Shown piece after piece: positions 45,430 to 54,405 of a stretch of DNA of 64,000 nucleotides; positions within the stretch are counted from its first letter, which is position 1; every line of letters begins with the position of its first letter. The notes beneath the pieces were generated by a model. It saw only the letters and a list, made by a program, of their open reading frames with translations. It ran no database searches and was not told the DNA's origin. The stretch covers positions 185,845 to 249,844 of the forward strand of contig NZ_QVML01000001.1 in assembly GCF_010501015.1 (NCBI RefSeq). Direction: 5' to 3'. The translations under genes and the position numbers were made by a program. The DNA comes from Bacteroides sp. 214 (GTDB lineage Bacteria > Bacteroidota > Bacteroidia > Bacteroidales > Bacteroidaceae).

Positions 45430-46701
45430 TTATTTTTTACACTGTTCAATTAAGAATTGTGTTCCTTTTGCTCTGTGTTCGGGGTGTGTCCAATGTCCTG
45501 TGTTAAAATCTAAGTTCAAGGACTTTTCTCCCGGTATTACATTATACGCCGCATGCATGGAAGTGGGAGGGCAGGTAGGGTCGTTGAATCCCCAGCTATA
45601 CCAACCGATAACTTTAACACGACGTGCAAAGTTCACTACATCGAAGTATGCCAGTGTTTCCAATTCATTTGCTTTAGGCTCTACTGTTCTGAAATAATGT
45701 GGCCATCCACCTGCACGTTTTTGTACATAGCCTGCGTGGTCGCACATAGCAGGATAATAAGCGTTCAGGAACTTGATGCGCGAATCCAGTCCGGCAGTGA
45801 TGATGGATAATGCACCACCTTGGCTACCACCACTTACTCCCAGTGTTTCTCCGTCAAATTCGGGGAGCTGATAGATGAAGTCGATAGCACGCACACAACC
45901 TGTAAACACACGTTTATAATAATGTAAATCGCGGTCGTTCATGCTATAACGGTTATAATTTTGCAGCGCACCCGCACCAAGATTACTATATACCTCTTGT
46001 GGTAGTGTTACGGGCATTCCATGAATACCTATTTGCAATGAAATGATATCATCTGCGTAGTTGTGTCCGCTATATGGGCGAATGCCTGCACCGGGAACGG
46101 TTAGTATAGCAGGATATTTGCCGGGTTTCTTGGGAGTGATTAAGATTCCGTACATTCTTGAACCTACGCGTTGATTTTGAAAACTCACTTCATATACGTT
46201 TTGTGTAGAGGTGCATAGCTCCGGCTTTAACGTCATTTTGGGGTCGAGCGGTGTTTTCTGAGCTTCGGCAATGGCTTTAGACCAAAATTCGTCGAAATCT
46301 TTTGGATCAAGTGTGGCAGGCTGTATCTTTTCTATATCGTACCCCACGGTGGTTAGTGCTTCGTAGCGCATTCCGTCATCTTTGGCTATAACACGGCAGC
46401 GAAGAAAACCGGGTGTCTTCATGGATGCTTTCAACGTAAGTTCGCCATTTTTTAATACTACGTCCTGTTTCTTTTCGGTTGGGAATTGTTCAGGACCAAG
46501 TTCATAGTCTATGGCTACGTTTTTCATCAATACATTATCCCTATATACCTGAATGCGGAATGTAGCTTCCTCTTTTACTTTATACTGCCAGTTGGCATGG
46601 TTGGGTGAGATAATGATAGTTACGCGCTTTTGGGTGGGTTGCGCAATGATGTTGCCCAATGTAATAAAAAGGGCACAAGTAAGGTAAATGATTCTTTTCA
46701 T
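45430..46701 (-). CDS. CE7-type acetyl (xylan) esterase / cephalosporin-C deacetylase family
   Basis: 423 residues starting MKRIIYLTCALFITLG (signal peptide ending near IIAQ); the frame extends further but overlaps the upstream gene. An N-terminal beta-domain (25-130) is followed by the alpha/beta-hydrolase. Catalytic Ser is in GVSGGSQGG, Asp in GFNDPTCPPTS, His in TGHWTHPE; the oxyanion region is VPGAGIRPYSG. CE7 enzymes remove acetyl groups from polysaccharides or oligosaccharides, including acetylated pectic sugars. In this pectin locus acetyl-galacturonan or rhamnogalacturonan ester cleavage is the inference. Confidence 0.88.
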   Translation of the reverse strand: MKRIIYLTCALFITLGNIIAQPTQKRVTIIISPNHANWQYKVKEEATFRIQVYRDNVLMKNVAIDYELGPEQFPTEKKQDVVLKNGELTLKASMKTPGFLRCRVIAKDDGMRYEALTTVGYDIEKIQPATLDPKDFDEFWSKAIAEAQKTPLDPKMTLKPELCTSTQNVYEVSFQNQRVGSRMYGILITPKKPGKYPAILTVPGAGIRPYSGHNYADDIISLQIGIHGMPVTLPQEVYSNLGAGALQNYNRYSMNDRDLHYYKRVFTGCVRAIDFIYQLPEFDGETLGVSGGSQGGALSIITAGLDSRIKFLNAYYPAMCDHAGYVQKRAGGWPHYFRTVEPKANELETLAYFDVVNFARRVKVIGWYSWGFNDPTCPPTSMHAAYNVIPGEKSLNLDFNTGHWTHPEHRAKGTQFLIEQCKK

Positions 46702-46750
46702 GGTTGTGTTCTTATTATATTGTTTTGTTGTTAAAAACTCTTCCTGCAAA

Positions 46751-46758
46751 CAAAGGTA
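46751..46758 (-). promoter_or_regulatory. -7 box before the esterase
   Basis: The minus strand reads TACCTTTG (TAnnTTTG) about 50 nt before the start, just after the hairpin at 46766-46810. It suggests the esterase can be transcribed independently. Confidence 0.4.
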
Positions 46759-46765
46759 TAAAAAA

Positions 46766-46810
46766 ATACGGTAACTGCTTCGTTTGATAACGAGATTGCA
46801 GCTACCGTAT
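46766..46810 (-). terminator. terminator after the GH105-type gene
   Basis: On the minus strand ATACGGTAGCTGC pairs with GCAGTTACCGTAT (one G-U or mismatch) around a loop with its own small hairpin, then TTTTTTTATACC. It lies 34 nt after the stop. Confidence 0.75.
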
Positions 46811-46843
46811 CTACCCATTAAAAACAATTGATCCCTAATCCCT

Positions 46844-47977
46844 TTATTTAAGTTTATACATTTCGCTTCCGGCAAGCAAGAAACAACCTACGCCGTAGTC
46901 TTCAAAATCGGCTACACTGGTGTATGTCACTGGTTGTCCGTCTTTTGGTTCCTTACCTGTTCCTTGTACATATCCTAAGAATCCATTTGGATGCACAGCA
47001 TCTTTTACCATAGCGTTCCATGCCTTGGTTATGATAGGAAGATATTCTTCTTTATTGAGAATTCCTTTGTTGATACCCCATGCCATACCATAGACAAAGA
47101 GAGAGGTTCCTGTAGTTTCTTTTCCACCGAAGTTAGTGGGGTCGTGTAAGCTTGCATTCCAAAAACCATCTTCGCGTTGACACGCTTTCAAGGCTTTGGT
47201 CATAGCGAGGAAGTCGGCAATGTAATCGTTGCGGTGTGTTTCGTCGGCAGGTATTTCTTGGAGTACACGTGCCAATGCTGCATATACCCAACCGTTTCCG
47301 CGCGACCAGTAACAATCTTCGCCATTGGGTTCTTTGTAAGGAGGGCAGAAGTCTGCGTCACGCCACCATAGTGCATCTTCCGGATTGTAAAGTCCTTTGC
47401 CTCCATGTGTATTGCGCGAGTATTCATACATATCCCACATTTTATCATAATACTTTTGTTCGCCATACATTTTTCCGAATTTAGCTAAAATAGGCATAGC
47501 CATTTGTATCGCGTCAATCCATGTCCAGTCATTTACCTGTGGAGTGTTTACCAACATATCCATAGATATTTTAATGTTACGAATCATTTCCGGATTCGAT
47601 GGACACATATTATATAGATCTATGTAAGCTTGTCCGCAACAATGGTCGTCGGCATTACGAGTGGTGTTACCGTTTCTCATTCCCCATTTATGGAAGCTTC
47701 CCCAATCGTACGCGTATTTATAATAATCTTCGCGTGGAAAGATGGTATGTAAGGCTAACAGTCCTTCGTAATACACCCCACGAGTCCAGATGTTACTGGG
47801 GCGCACTCTTCCTACATTGGATGTGGCTGTGTAGTCGGCATATTTTTCCATAAAGTAATCGTTTACTTTAATACATGCGCGAAGAATTTCTCTTTGGCTA
47901 GGTTGTGTTGTCTGTGCTTGCACGTATGCGAACGAGCAAATAAGCGTTAGGAGTAATGTTACTGTGATTTTTTTCAT
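46844..47977 (-). CDS. GH88/105-type unsaturated rhamnogalacturonyl/glucuronyl hydrolase
   Basis: 377 residues; signal peptide ends near VQAQ. An (alpha/alpha)6 barrel with the family motifs: DDHCCGQAYIDLYN, WTWIDAIQMAMPILAKFG (catalytic Asp in WIDA), YWSRGNGWVYAALARVL, and LFVYGMAWGINKGIL. It hydrates the 4,5-unsaturated uronate left at the non-reducing end by pectate or rhamnogalacturonan lyases. It is divergent from SusC 48338; both may share the operator cluster. Confidence 0.92.
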   Translation of the reverse strand: MKKITVTLLLTLICSFAYVQAQTTQPSQREILRACIKVNDYFMEKYADYTATSNVGRVRPSNIWTRGVYYEGLLALHTIFPREDYYKYAYDWGSFHKWGMRNGNTTRNADDHCCGQAYIDLYNMCPSNPEMIRNIKISMDMLVNTPQVNDWTWIDAIQMAMPILAKFGKMYGEQKYYDKMWDMYEYSRNTHGGKGLYNPEDALWWRDADFCPPYKEPNGEDCYWSRGNGWVYAALARVLQEIPADETHRNDYIADFLAMTKALKACQREDGFWNASLHDPTNFGGKETTGTSLFVYGMAWGINKGILNKEEYLPIITKAWNAMVKDAVHPNGFLGYVQGTGKEPKDGQPVTYTSVADFEDYGVGCFLLAGSEMYKLK

Positions 47978-48144
47978 GGCATATTATTCTTTGTATATTA
48001 TATCGGTTGTTTACTGCATACAAAGTAAGCGTATGTCACTTGCTTTTGAAATAGATAATAATACAGATTGATTGCTTTCCATACAAATTGCATAATGCGA
48101 AAATCCTCCGGATGTTCTCTGTCATTATTCTAGGGCATGTAATA

Positions 48145-48282
48145 TTGTACAAACATGTAATATTGTACAATATGGCTTCTGGTTATGAAATTACAGACAT
48201 TTGTACAATCGTCTATTCTAGTTCTTTAACTTCCGGTGTATTTTTGTTGCACAATTTAATGAAGCATCATTGGATTGTACCC
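48145..48282 (+). promoter_or_regulatory. cluster of TTG(T/C)ACAA palindromes before SusC 48338
   Basis: TTGTACAA occurs at 48145, 48163 and 48201, TTGCACAA at 48247 and the half-site ATTGTACCC at 48274. The first two lie in an 18-bp direct repeat CATGTAATATTGTACAAA-like. A -7 box TATTTTTG is at 48239. This is an operator-like cluster in the 360-bp gap shared with the GH105-type gene; the rest of the gap shows nothing. Confidence 0.6.
48239..48246 (+). promoter_or_regulatory. -7 box of SusC 48338
   Basis: TATTTTTG, an exact TAnnTTTG, lies about 90 nt before the start with three palindromes upstream and one over the expected start site. No TTTG is at -33, which fits an activator-dependent promoter. 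Confidence 0.45.
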
Positions 48283-48337
48283 GATTTTTAGATAATATAT
48301 CGAGTATTATTAATTTTTTGTTAAACTAATATTTAAT

Positions 48338-51300
48338 ATGGAAAACAGTCAGAAAAGTTTAAGGCATTTCTGCCTTATGGACAAATTCCCTAGAATTTTG
48401 TTTGTAATGTTATTCCTTGCGGCATCTACGCTTGCGTTTGCACAAGGAAAGTCTGTAACGGGGGTTGTTGTCGACGGTCTTGGCGAAGCCATTATTGGCG
48501 CCAATGTTACTGTGAATGGAACAACAAACGGTACTATTACGAATGTGGATGGTCAGTTTACACTGAACAATGTTGCCGACGGTGCTACCCTTAAGGTAAG
48601 CTACATTGGCTATGTAACACAAACCGTGCGCTTAGGTGCTTCCAACAACATCCGTGTTGTATTGAAGGAAGATACCGAAATGCTAGACGAAGTAGTGGTT
48701 GTAGGTTATGGTGTACAAAAGAAGAGCGACGTAACGGGAGCTATGGTTAGTGTAGGTGAGAAAGAACTGAACGCTAAGCCCGTAGCCAATGCTTTTGAAG
48801 CACTTCAAGGTAAAGTTGCTGGGGTGGATATCACTTCTAGTGAACGTCCGGGTACCGTAGGAAGTATCCGTATTCGTGGTACACGTTCTATCACGGCTGG
48901 ACAGGGCCCATTGTATGTAGTAGATGGTGTGCCTTTGATCTCTGGTAGTATCGAATCCATCAATCCCCGCGACATTGAATCTATTGATATTTTAAAAGAT
49001 GCCTCTTCTACTGCTATTTATGGTAGCCGTGGTGCCAATGGCGTTGTTCTGGTAACAACCAAACGTGGTAAAGTAGGTGCTTTGAAGTTGAACTATTCAG
49101 GTTCTGTGACTTTTGAAAATTTGAAAGATAAATCTCCTGCCATGAGTGCTAGCGATTATATTACCTGGCGTCGTTGGGCTAAACACAACGTCAATCCTAC
49201 AGGTAATCCACGCGGTGACGAACCAGATCAAGCGAAAGACCTTGACTACTTTGGTGGTGATGACCCTTGGGCTACTGCCAATGTGATGAAAGGTTGGGTG
49301 AATGGTCAGTGGGATGGAAGTAAGGTAACTGACACCGATTGGGCAGGTATTGTTACGCAAACCGGTATCACCACCGAACATACCTTGAGTGCTACTTCGG
49401 GTACAGAAAATGCTCAGTCATTCTTCTCTCTCGGATATTTGAAGAATGAAGGAACTCAAAAAGGGCAGGTGTACGAACGCTACAATGCTGCCGTATCTGT
49501 TGATATTCAAGCTAAGCCTTGGTTCAAGATGGGTGGATCTGTAAATGCTTCTTGGTCTGTTCAAGACTATGGTTACTCACGTACAGGTCAGGTAGGGACC
49601 AATTCTGGTCCGGTTGATATTTATAGTGCTGCTAAAGCTATTCCTCGCTATGGTGTACCTTACACAGACGAAGGCGAAATTATTAACAATCCTTGTGGCT
49701 CTGTAACCAATGTGTTGACTGTAATTGATGAATGGAAAAAATCTACCGATAATCGTGAAACTTTCCGCGCATTGGGTAGTTTTTATGCACAAATAGATTT
49801 CGGTAAACTGTGGGAACCTCTGCAAGGCTTGACGTTTAAGTCTTCTTTTGGTCCTGATTTTCGTCACACACGTCAAGGTATCTTCTTAAGTAAAGAATCT
49901 GCAGGTCGTGCCGGTGGTAAGAACTATGCTAGTTATAATACTACACGCTACCTTTCTTGGACGTTGGATAACTTGATTACTTATAACAAAACCATCGACG
50001 ATCATGCGTTTACTGTTACTTTGCTTCAAAGTGCAGATACACACAATGCAGAAAACGGCAAAATGAGTGCTTCGCAAATTCCTAACGAACACTTTTGGTG
50101 GTACAATATGGGTAGTGTGGACATTACAGACGCTGCAACTTATGGTGCAGGTATGGGTACTGGCTTAACAGAAAAGCAAATGGCTTCTTATATGGCTCGT
50201 GTAAACTACTCGTACAAAGATCGTTATTTGTTGACCATATCCGGTCGTTATGACGGTGCTTCTCAGTTAGCTAAGGGCAATAAGTGGGATTTCTTCCCTT
50301 CGGCAGCTTTGGGTTGGCGTATTGACCAAGAAGACTTCTTGAAAGATGTTTCTTGGATTAGCCAGTTGAAACTTCGTTTAGGCGTCGGTGTTACCGGTAA
50401 TTCTAATGTAGGCGCTTATGGAACACTGGGTAACATTCAGGCTTTCTTCGTTCCTTTTGGTAATGTGTTGTCACAAGCTTATGCTACCAACGAACCTTAC
50501 TATACTAAAGATCAAGTAGGTATGTCGAACAAAAAATTAGGCTGGGAGAAAACAACTCAGTTCAACTATGGTGTTGACTTTGGCTTTTTGAACGGACGTA
50601 TCGGTGGTGCTCTCGATATCTATCACTCTAATACCAATGACTTATTGCTAGATATGAAAATACCTACCCTGACAGGCTTTAGCTCTACTGTTGCCAACGT
50701 GGGGGAAACAAAGAACTTCGGTATTGACCTGTCTTTGAACCTAATTCCGGTGCAAACAAGAGACTTTGAGTGGGTTTCTACTATCAATGCTTCTTACTCT
50801 AAAGAAGAAATTGTAGAGCTCTCTAACGGTAAAGAAGATGATATCTCTAACGCTTGGTTCATAGGCGAATCTATCCGTGTACACTACGGTATTGAAAACG
50901 AAGGCATCTGGCAGGTAGAAGACCAAGCTGAGATGGATAAATTTAATGCCAATGGTCATAAATTTACTGCTGGTAGCGTTCGCCCAAAAGACCAAAATGG
51001 TGACTATTTAATTGATGATGAGGATCGTGTTATTTTGGGTGATAAAGATCCGAAATGGGTGTTGGGTTGGACTAACAACTTCAGCTGGAAGAACTTCGAA
51101 TTGAATATTGAATTGAACGGTCGTTTTGGCTATATGATTAGCACTGGTGGTGAAGCTCAATATGGTATGTACAATCAACGCAAAATAGACTACTGGACAC
51201 CTAATAATACAAATGCTGATTGGCAGAAACCAGTATATAACACAGCCGGTGGTGACTCTTATTCCAGTTTGTTAGGCTATAAAAAAGCTTCGTTCTTGAA

Positions 51301-51493
51301 AATTCGCAATATTTCTTTGGGTTACAACTTCGATCGCTCTCTTTGTAAGAAGATTGGTATTGAATCATTGAAACTCTATGCGCAAGGAAAAAACTTGGGT
51401 AATCTTTATTCATCAGTTGATTTCATGGACCTTGACTTGGGTACTACATACTATAACCGTGGATTCACATTTGGTGTGCAAATTGGTTTCTAA
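48338..51493 (+). CDS. SusC/RagA TonB-dependent transporter
   Basis: 1051 residues: a signal peptide after a short cytoplasmic-looking N-tail, CarboxypepD_reg-like domain (about 40-110, GVVVDGLGEAIIGANVTV), the TonB-box-like MLDEVVVVGYGVQKKSDVTG, plug with GKVAGVDITSSERPG and RIRGTRSITAGQGPLYVVDG, and barrel ending GFTFGVQIGF. It starts the plus-strand pectin unit. It imports oligosaccharides with SusD 51544. Confidence 0.95.
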   Translation: MENSQKSLRHFCLMDKFPRILFVMLFLAASTLAFAQGKSVTGVVVDGLGEAIIGANVTVNGTTNGTITNVDGQFTLNNVADGATLKVSYIGYVTQTVRLGASNNIRVVLKEDTEMLDEVVVVGYGVQKKSDVTGAMVSVGEKELNAKPVANAFEALQGKVAGVDITSSERPGTVGSIRIRGTRSITAGQGPLYVVDGVPLISGSIESINPRDIESIDILKDASSTAIYGSRGANGVVLVTTKRGKVGALKLNYSGSVTFENLKDKSPAMSASDYITWRRWAKHNVNPTGNPRGDEPDQAKDLDYFGGDDPWATANVMKGWVNGQWDGSKVTDTDWAGIVTQTGITTEHTLSATSGTENAQSFFSLGYLKNEGTQKGQVYERYNAAVSVDIQAKPWFKMGGSVNASWSVQDYGYSRTGQVGTNSGPVDIYSAAKAIPRYGVPYTDEGEIINNPCGSVTNVLTVIDEWKKSTDNRETFRALGSFYAQIDFGKLWEPLQGLTFKSSFGPDFRHTRQGIFLSKESAGRAGGKNYASYNTTRYLSWTLDNLITYNKTIDDHAFTVTLLQSADTHNAENGKMSASQIPNEHFWWYNMGSVDITDAATYGAGMGTGLTEKQMASYMARVNYSYKDRYLLTISGRYDGASQLAKGNKWDFFPSAALGWRIDQEDFLKDVSWISQLKLRLGVGVTGNSNVGAYGTLGNIQAFFVPFGNVLSQAYATNEPYYTKDQVGMSNKKLGWEKTTQFNYGVDFGFLNGRIGGALDIYHSNTNDLLLDMKIPTLTGFSSTVANVGETKNFGIDLSLNLIPVQTRDFEWVSTINASYSKEEIVELSNGKEDDISNAWFIGESIRVHYGIENEGIWQVEDQAEMDKFNANGHKFTAGSVRPKDQNGDYLIDDEDRVILGDKDPKWVLGWTNNFSWKNFELNIELNGRFGYMISTGGEAQYGMYNQRKIDYWTPNNTNADWQKPVYNTAGGDSYSSLLGYKKASFLKIRNISLGYNFDRSLCKKIGIESLKLYAQGKNLGNLYSSVDFMDLDLGTTYYNRGFTFGVQIGF

Positions 51494-51543
51494 ACGTAAT
51501 GTGTTCTTAAGTTTTATATTCTATAAATATTATACAGAATTAT

Positions 51544-53661
51544 ATGAAAAAGATAAATAGTAAATTAATTATTGCGGGCTTGGCCATTATAACTTTGGCG
51601 AATTTATCTTCGTGCAGCGAAAGTTTCTTGGACGAAGACAACCGCACAGCCTATACTACTCAATATTTTGAGAGTGCGCAAGGTATTCAAGATTTGGCTA
51701 CCGCTTTGTATGGAAACATTCGTTGGCACTTTGGCTACGAATGGGCATATGGCATTACTCTTTATGGTACAGACGAGTTTACTAACGGTTCTGACTTAAC
51801 GGCTGAACCTTGGAATGTATATGACAATCGTTTAGGTGCCATGGATTGTACACCGGCTACAGGTGCTGCTAATAAGAACTGCCCCCCGGTATCGGGATTG
51901 TGGGATCAGATGTACTTTGGAATTGCTACTGCCAATCAAATTATTACTTATGCCGACCGAGTAACGAATGAAGCCATTCGCAACAAATGCTTGGGCGAGG
52001 CTTACTTCCTGCGCGGTTACAATTACTATCGTTTATTTGCTCAATATGGTGCAGTGGTATTGCAACTTAAGGCAACCGAAGATGTAATAAAGACCTTTGA
52101 ACGTGCTACTGAAGAAGATGTGTTGAATCAAGTGATAGCCGACTTTGAAATGGCTTACAGCCTGTTGCCTGCTAATAAATGGCGTGGAATAGGTACATGG
52201 ACCAAATATACAGCTGCACATTTCTTTGCTAAATCCTTGCTTTATCGTCAATCAGAGCGTTGCAGCGGATGGAATTCAACCTATCCAGCAGATACAGACT
52301 TAAGTAAAGCCGTGTCTCTGTGTGATGAAGTGATTGCTGCATGTCCTCTATCTGCCGACTACAATAGTCTTTACTCCATCTGGACAGGTACAGATTGTAA
52401 GAATGAAGATCAACCAGAAATCTTGATGTCTTGTCAGCATACCAATTCTGCTACAGGTCGTTATGGTAACCGTACTTACAACTATTTCACTCCGCAGTTC
52501 TCTAACTTCTCCGGTGGTTGGGTACAACGTGGTCAGTATATTGGTGGTATGGACTTCCAACGCTGTCGTCCTACAGAGTATGCTTACTCTATCTTCGACA
52601 ATGTGAACGATTCTCGTATGTGGAAGACCTTTAAAACGGTTTATGGTATTAACCATTGGGCTACATTACCTAAATATGTAGCTGCCGAAAATACTCCCGA
52701 CTTGGGCGATCTTGGTATTGCTTTCATCTTGAACAAGAAGAACGATCCTCGCTTTCAAAACGAAACTACGTACGGAACTTTTGGACGTGCAGGGCAAGAA
52801 CATACTTTTGTACATCCTGAAACAAATAAATGGGTTCCTAATGTGTTTCCTGTCTATTTGGGCGGTAAATATGCTATGTACAATTACGGTGCTAGTGGAA
52901 AATCTTCAGACTCTAATGTGTTCTGTGGTATCAATAAAACTGATGACGGTAGCCGCACAGGTGAAAAAGGTGATGCGCACCGCGACGTGATTATGGCTCG
53001 TACTGGTGAAACATACCTGATTAAGGCAGAAGCACAAGTTCGTATGGGTAAGTTTGCAGAAGCTATTGCTACGGTAAACCAATTGCGTAAGCGTGCCGAG
53101 TGGAAGAACAATGAGGACCGCGAATATTACACCGATGGTTCAATGGCTTTCTTGAAAGAATATGGTGGTGATGCTGATAACTCTACAGCAGATGCTACTA
53201 CCCCAAAGAAAAACAAAGATAAATCGGGTAAGATATTGACAAACCGTGATGCTTTCAAAGTTTCATTCATACAGAAGAGTACTTACTATCTATCAACAGG
53301 TATTGAACGCACTACTGATGCTTCTAACTTGCAAATTGCCAGCTATTCTTCATTGCCCGAAGAAGATGAAGCTATTCTCTCTTCTATGGGAGTAAGCGGT
53401 GACAAAGAGCGTTTGATTAACTTTATTCTGAATGAACGCACACGTGAATGTTTAGGTGAATGGAATCGTTGGGAAGAGTTGAGCCGTACCAAAACTTTAG
53501 TTAAGCGTGCCAAACTGTTTAACCCAGAAGCAGCAGCTAATGTGTCTGATAAGCATTTGCTTCGTCCTATTCCGCAAACATTTATCGATCAGTTGCAAAA
53601 TGAAGATGGTACTAATCTGTCTAACGAACAAAAGGCAAAATGGCAGAATACAGGTTATTAA
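51544..53661 (+). CDS. SusD/RagB family outer-membrane lipoprotein (long)
   Basis: 705 residues, longer than most SusD (about 500-600). Lipobox NLSSC-SESFL; SusD features are NKCLGEAYFLRGYNYYRLFAQ, RTGETYLIKAEAQVRMG, and a C-terminal LNERTRECLGEWNRWEELSR. An extra loop (about 525-575, ADNSTADATTPKKNKDKSGK) accounts for part of the length. Pairs with SusC 48338 (50 nt upstream). Confidence 0.93.
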   Translation: MKKINSKLIIAGLAIITLANLSSCSESFLDEDNRTAYTTQYFESAQGIQDLATALYGNIRWHFGYEWAYGITLYGTDEFTNGSDLTAEPWNVYDNRLGAMDCTPATGAANKNCPPVSGLWDQMYFGIATANQIITYADRVTNEAIRNKCLGEAYFLRGYNYYRLFAQYGAVVLQLKATEDVIKTFERATEEDVLNQVIADFEMAYSLLPANKWRGIGTWTKYTAAHFFAKSLLYRQSERCSGWNSTYPADTDLSKAVSLCDEVIAACPLSADYNSLYSIWTGTDCKNEDQPEILMSCQHTNSATGRYGNRTYNYFTPQFSNFSGGWVQRGQYIGGMDFQRCRPTEYAYSIFDNVNDSRMWKTFKTVYGINHWATLPKYVAAENTPDLGDLGIAFILNKKNDPRFQNETTYGTFGRAGQEHTFVHPETNKWVPNVFPVYLGGKYAMYNYGASGKSSDSNVFCGINKTDDGSRTGEKGDAHRDVIMARTGETYLIKAEAQVRMGKFAEAIATVNQLRKRAEWKNNEDREYYTDGSMAFLKEYGGDADNSTADATTPKKNKDKSGKILTNRDAFKVSFIQKSTYYLSTGIERTTDASNLQIASYSSLPEEDEAILSSMGVSGDKERLINFILNERTRECLGEWNRWEELSRTKTLVKRAKLFNPEAAANVSDKHLLRPIPQTFIDQLQNEDGTNLSNEQKAKWQNTGY

Positions 53662-53762
53662 TGTAATTTAATAACAGGATTCGTTCATTGAAAATAAAGA
53701 GACTGGGTTTTACCTTGTGAAAGAGTGTAGAATTCGGTCTCTGTTTTTGGAGGGATTCTTTT

Positions 53763-54107
53763 ATGATTAATAAGAAATGTATGATGAAGAAAATAATAGG
53801 TCGTTGGCTGACAATTTCTGTGGTGTTTTTGGTGTGTGTTACAGGATGTATGCAGTCGCCAAAATCGCAGCACTATGAGTTAGTGGGTGGTACTCCCGAA
53901 ATAGATTATATTGATTTTTTGAATGACACATTGTGTCGATACGTTGTCCCTGGTCCACTGACTTTTACTACCCGATACACACAGGAAGGAGATACTTATA
54001 TTATACACATTAACTCAACAATAAAAGCCCGCCTGTATAAGACGGATGAAGGAAACCTTCGGGGTGAAGCGCCTTTTTTTGAAGGAATATGGGTTAAGAA
54101 GAAGTAA
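53763..54107 (+). CDS. small lipoprotein of unknown function
   Basis: 114 residues, start at 53763 or the ATG at 53781. Lipobox VCVTGC-MQSP. The body is beta-rich: HYELVGGTPEIDYIDFLND, TFTTRYTQEGDTYIIHIN, KARLYKTDEGNLRGEAPFFE, ending WVKKK. No known domain is recognised. Position between SusD and GH28 suggests a periplasmic or surface accessory of the locus; function not inferred. A terminator follows at 54148. Confidence 0.6.
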   Translation: MINKKCMMKKIIGRWLTISVVFLVCVTGCMQSPKSQHYELVGGTPEIDYIDFLNDTLCRYVVPGPLTFTTRYTQEGDTYIIHINSTIKARLYKTDEGNLRGEAPFFEGIWVKKK

Positions 54108-54147
54108 CTAAACATCTAACTAACCAGTTTAACATCCAATTAATTCA

Positions 54148-54180
54148 CAGGAGTGCGCCACGGCGCACTCCTGTCTTTTT
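54148..54180 (+). terminator. terminator after the 53763 gene (SusCD unit)
   Basis: CAGGAGTGCGCC (54148-54159) and GGCGCACTCCTG (54162-54173) form a perfect 12-bp stem with a 2-nt loop (AC), followed by TCTTTTT. Confidence 0.9.
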
Positions 54181-54309
54181 ATCCCTACACCCTCCATTTA
54201 TTGACGTTTATTTCTCTTTCTTTTGGGGTTTGCTTTCTACCTTTTTGAACCTCACTTTCTCTCTCTTTGAGGTTCATAATTCACACCTTTATCAACGAAG
54301 CATCCAACC
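54178..54309 (+). repeat. 22-bp-phased repeat array, family II (six units)
   Basis: Units start at 54178, 54200, 54222, 54244, 54266 and 54288, all 22 bp apart. Each begins TTT(G/A) or ATTG. The clearest are TTTGGGGTTTGCTTTC (54222), TTTGAACCTCACTTTC (54244) and TTTGAGGTTCATAATTC (54266). The array lies directly after the terminator and upstream of the GH28 promoter; it matches the array at 3945-4012. Confidence 0.65.
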
Positions 54310-54367
54310 GTGTATTATTTTCCATAAATATGTACCATTTTATCTACTAGCTTTCCTTCTTTCCTCT

Positions 54368-54375
54368 TATTTTTG
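54368..54375 (+). promoter_or_regulatory. -7 box of the GH28 promoter
   Basis: TATTTTTG, an exact TAnnTTTG, 31 nt before the start at 54406. TGTACC words at 54331 and at 54374 flank and overlap it, similar to the half-site at 48274. Confidence 0.5.
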
Positions 54376-54405
54376 TACCCATTAAACAATAAATTCAAAA
54401 CAAAC

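Noticed and set aside
46702..46875. Longer N-terminus for the CE7-type esterase
   Set aside because: The extension crosses a terminator hairpin and the upstream gene's end; a signal peptide starts at 46701.
48088..48291. 67-codon open frame in the gap before SusC 48338
   Set aside because: It consists of the TTGTACAA operator cluster read as codons, with no start context or domain.
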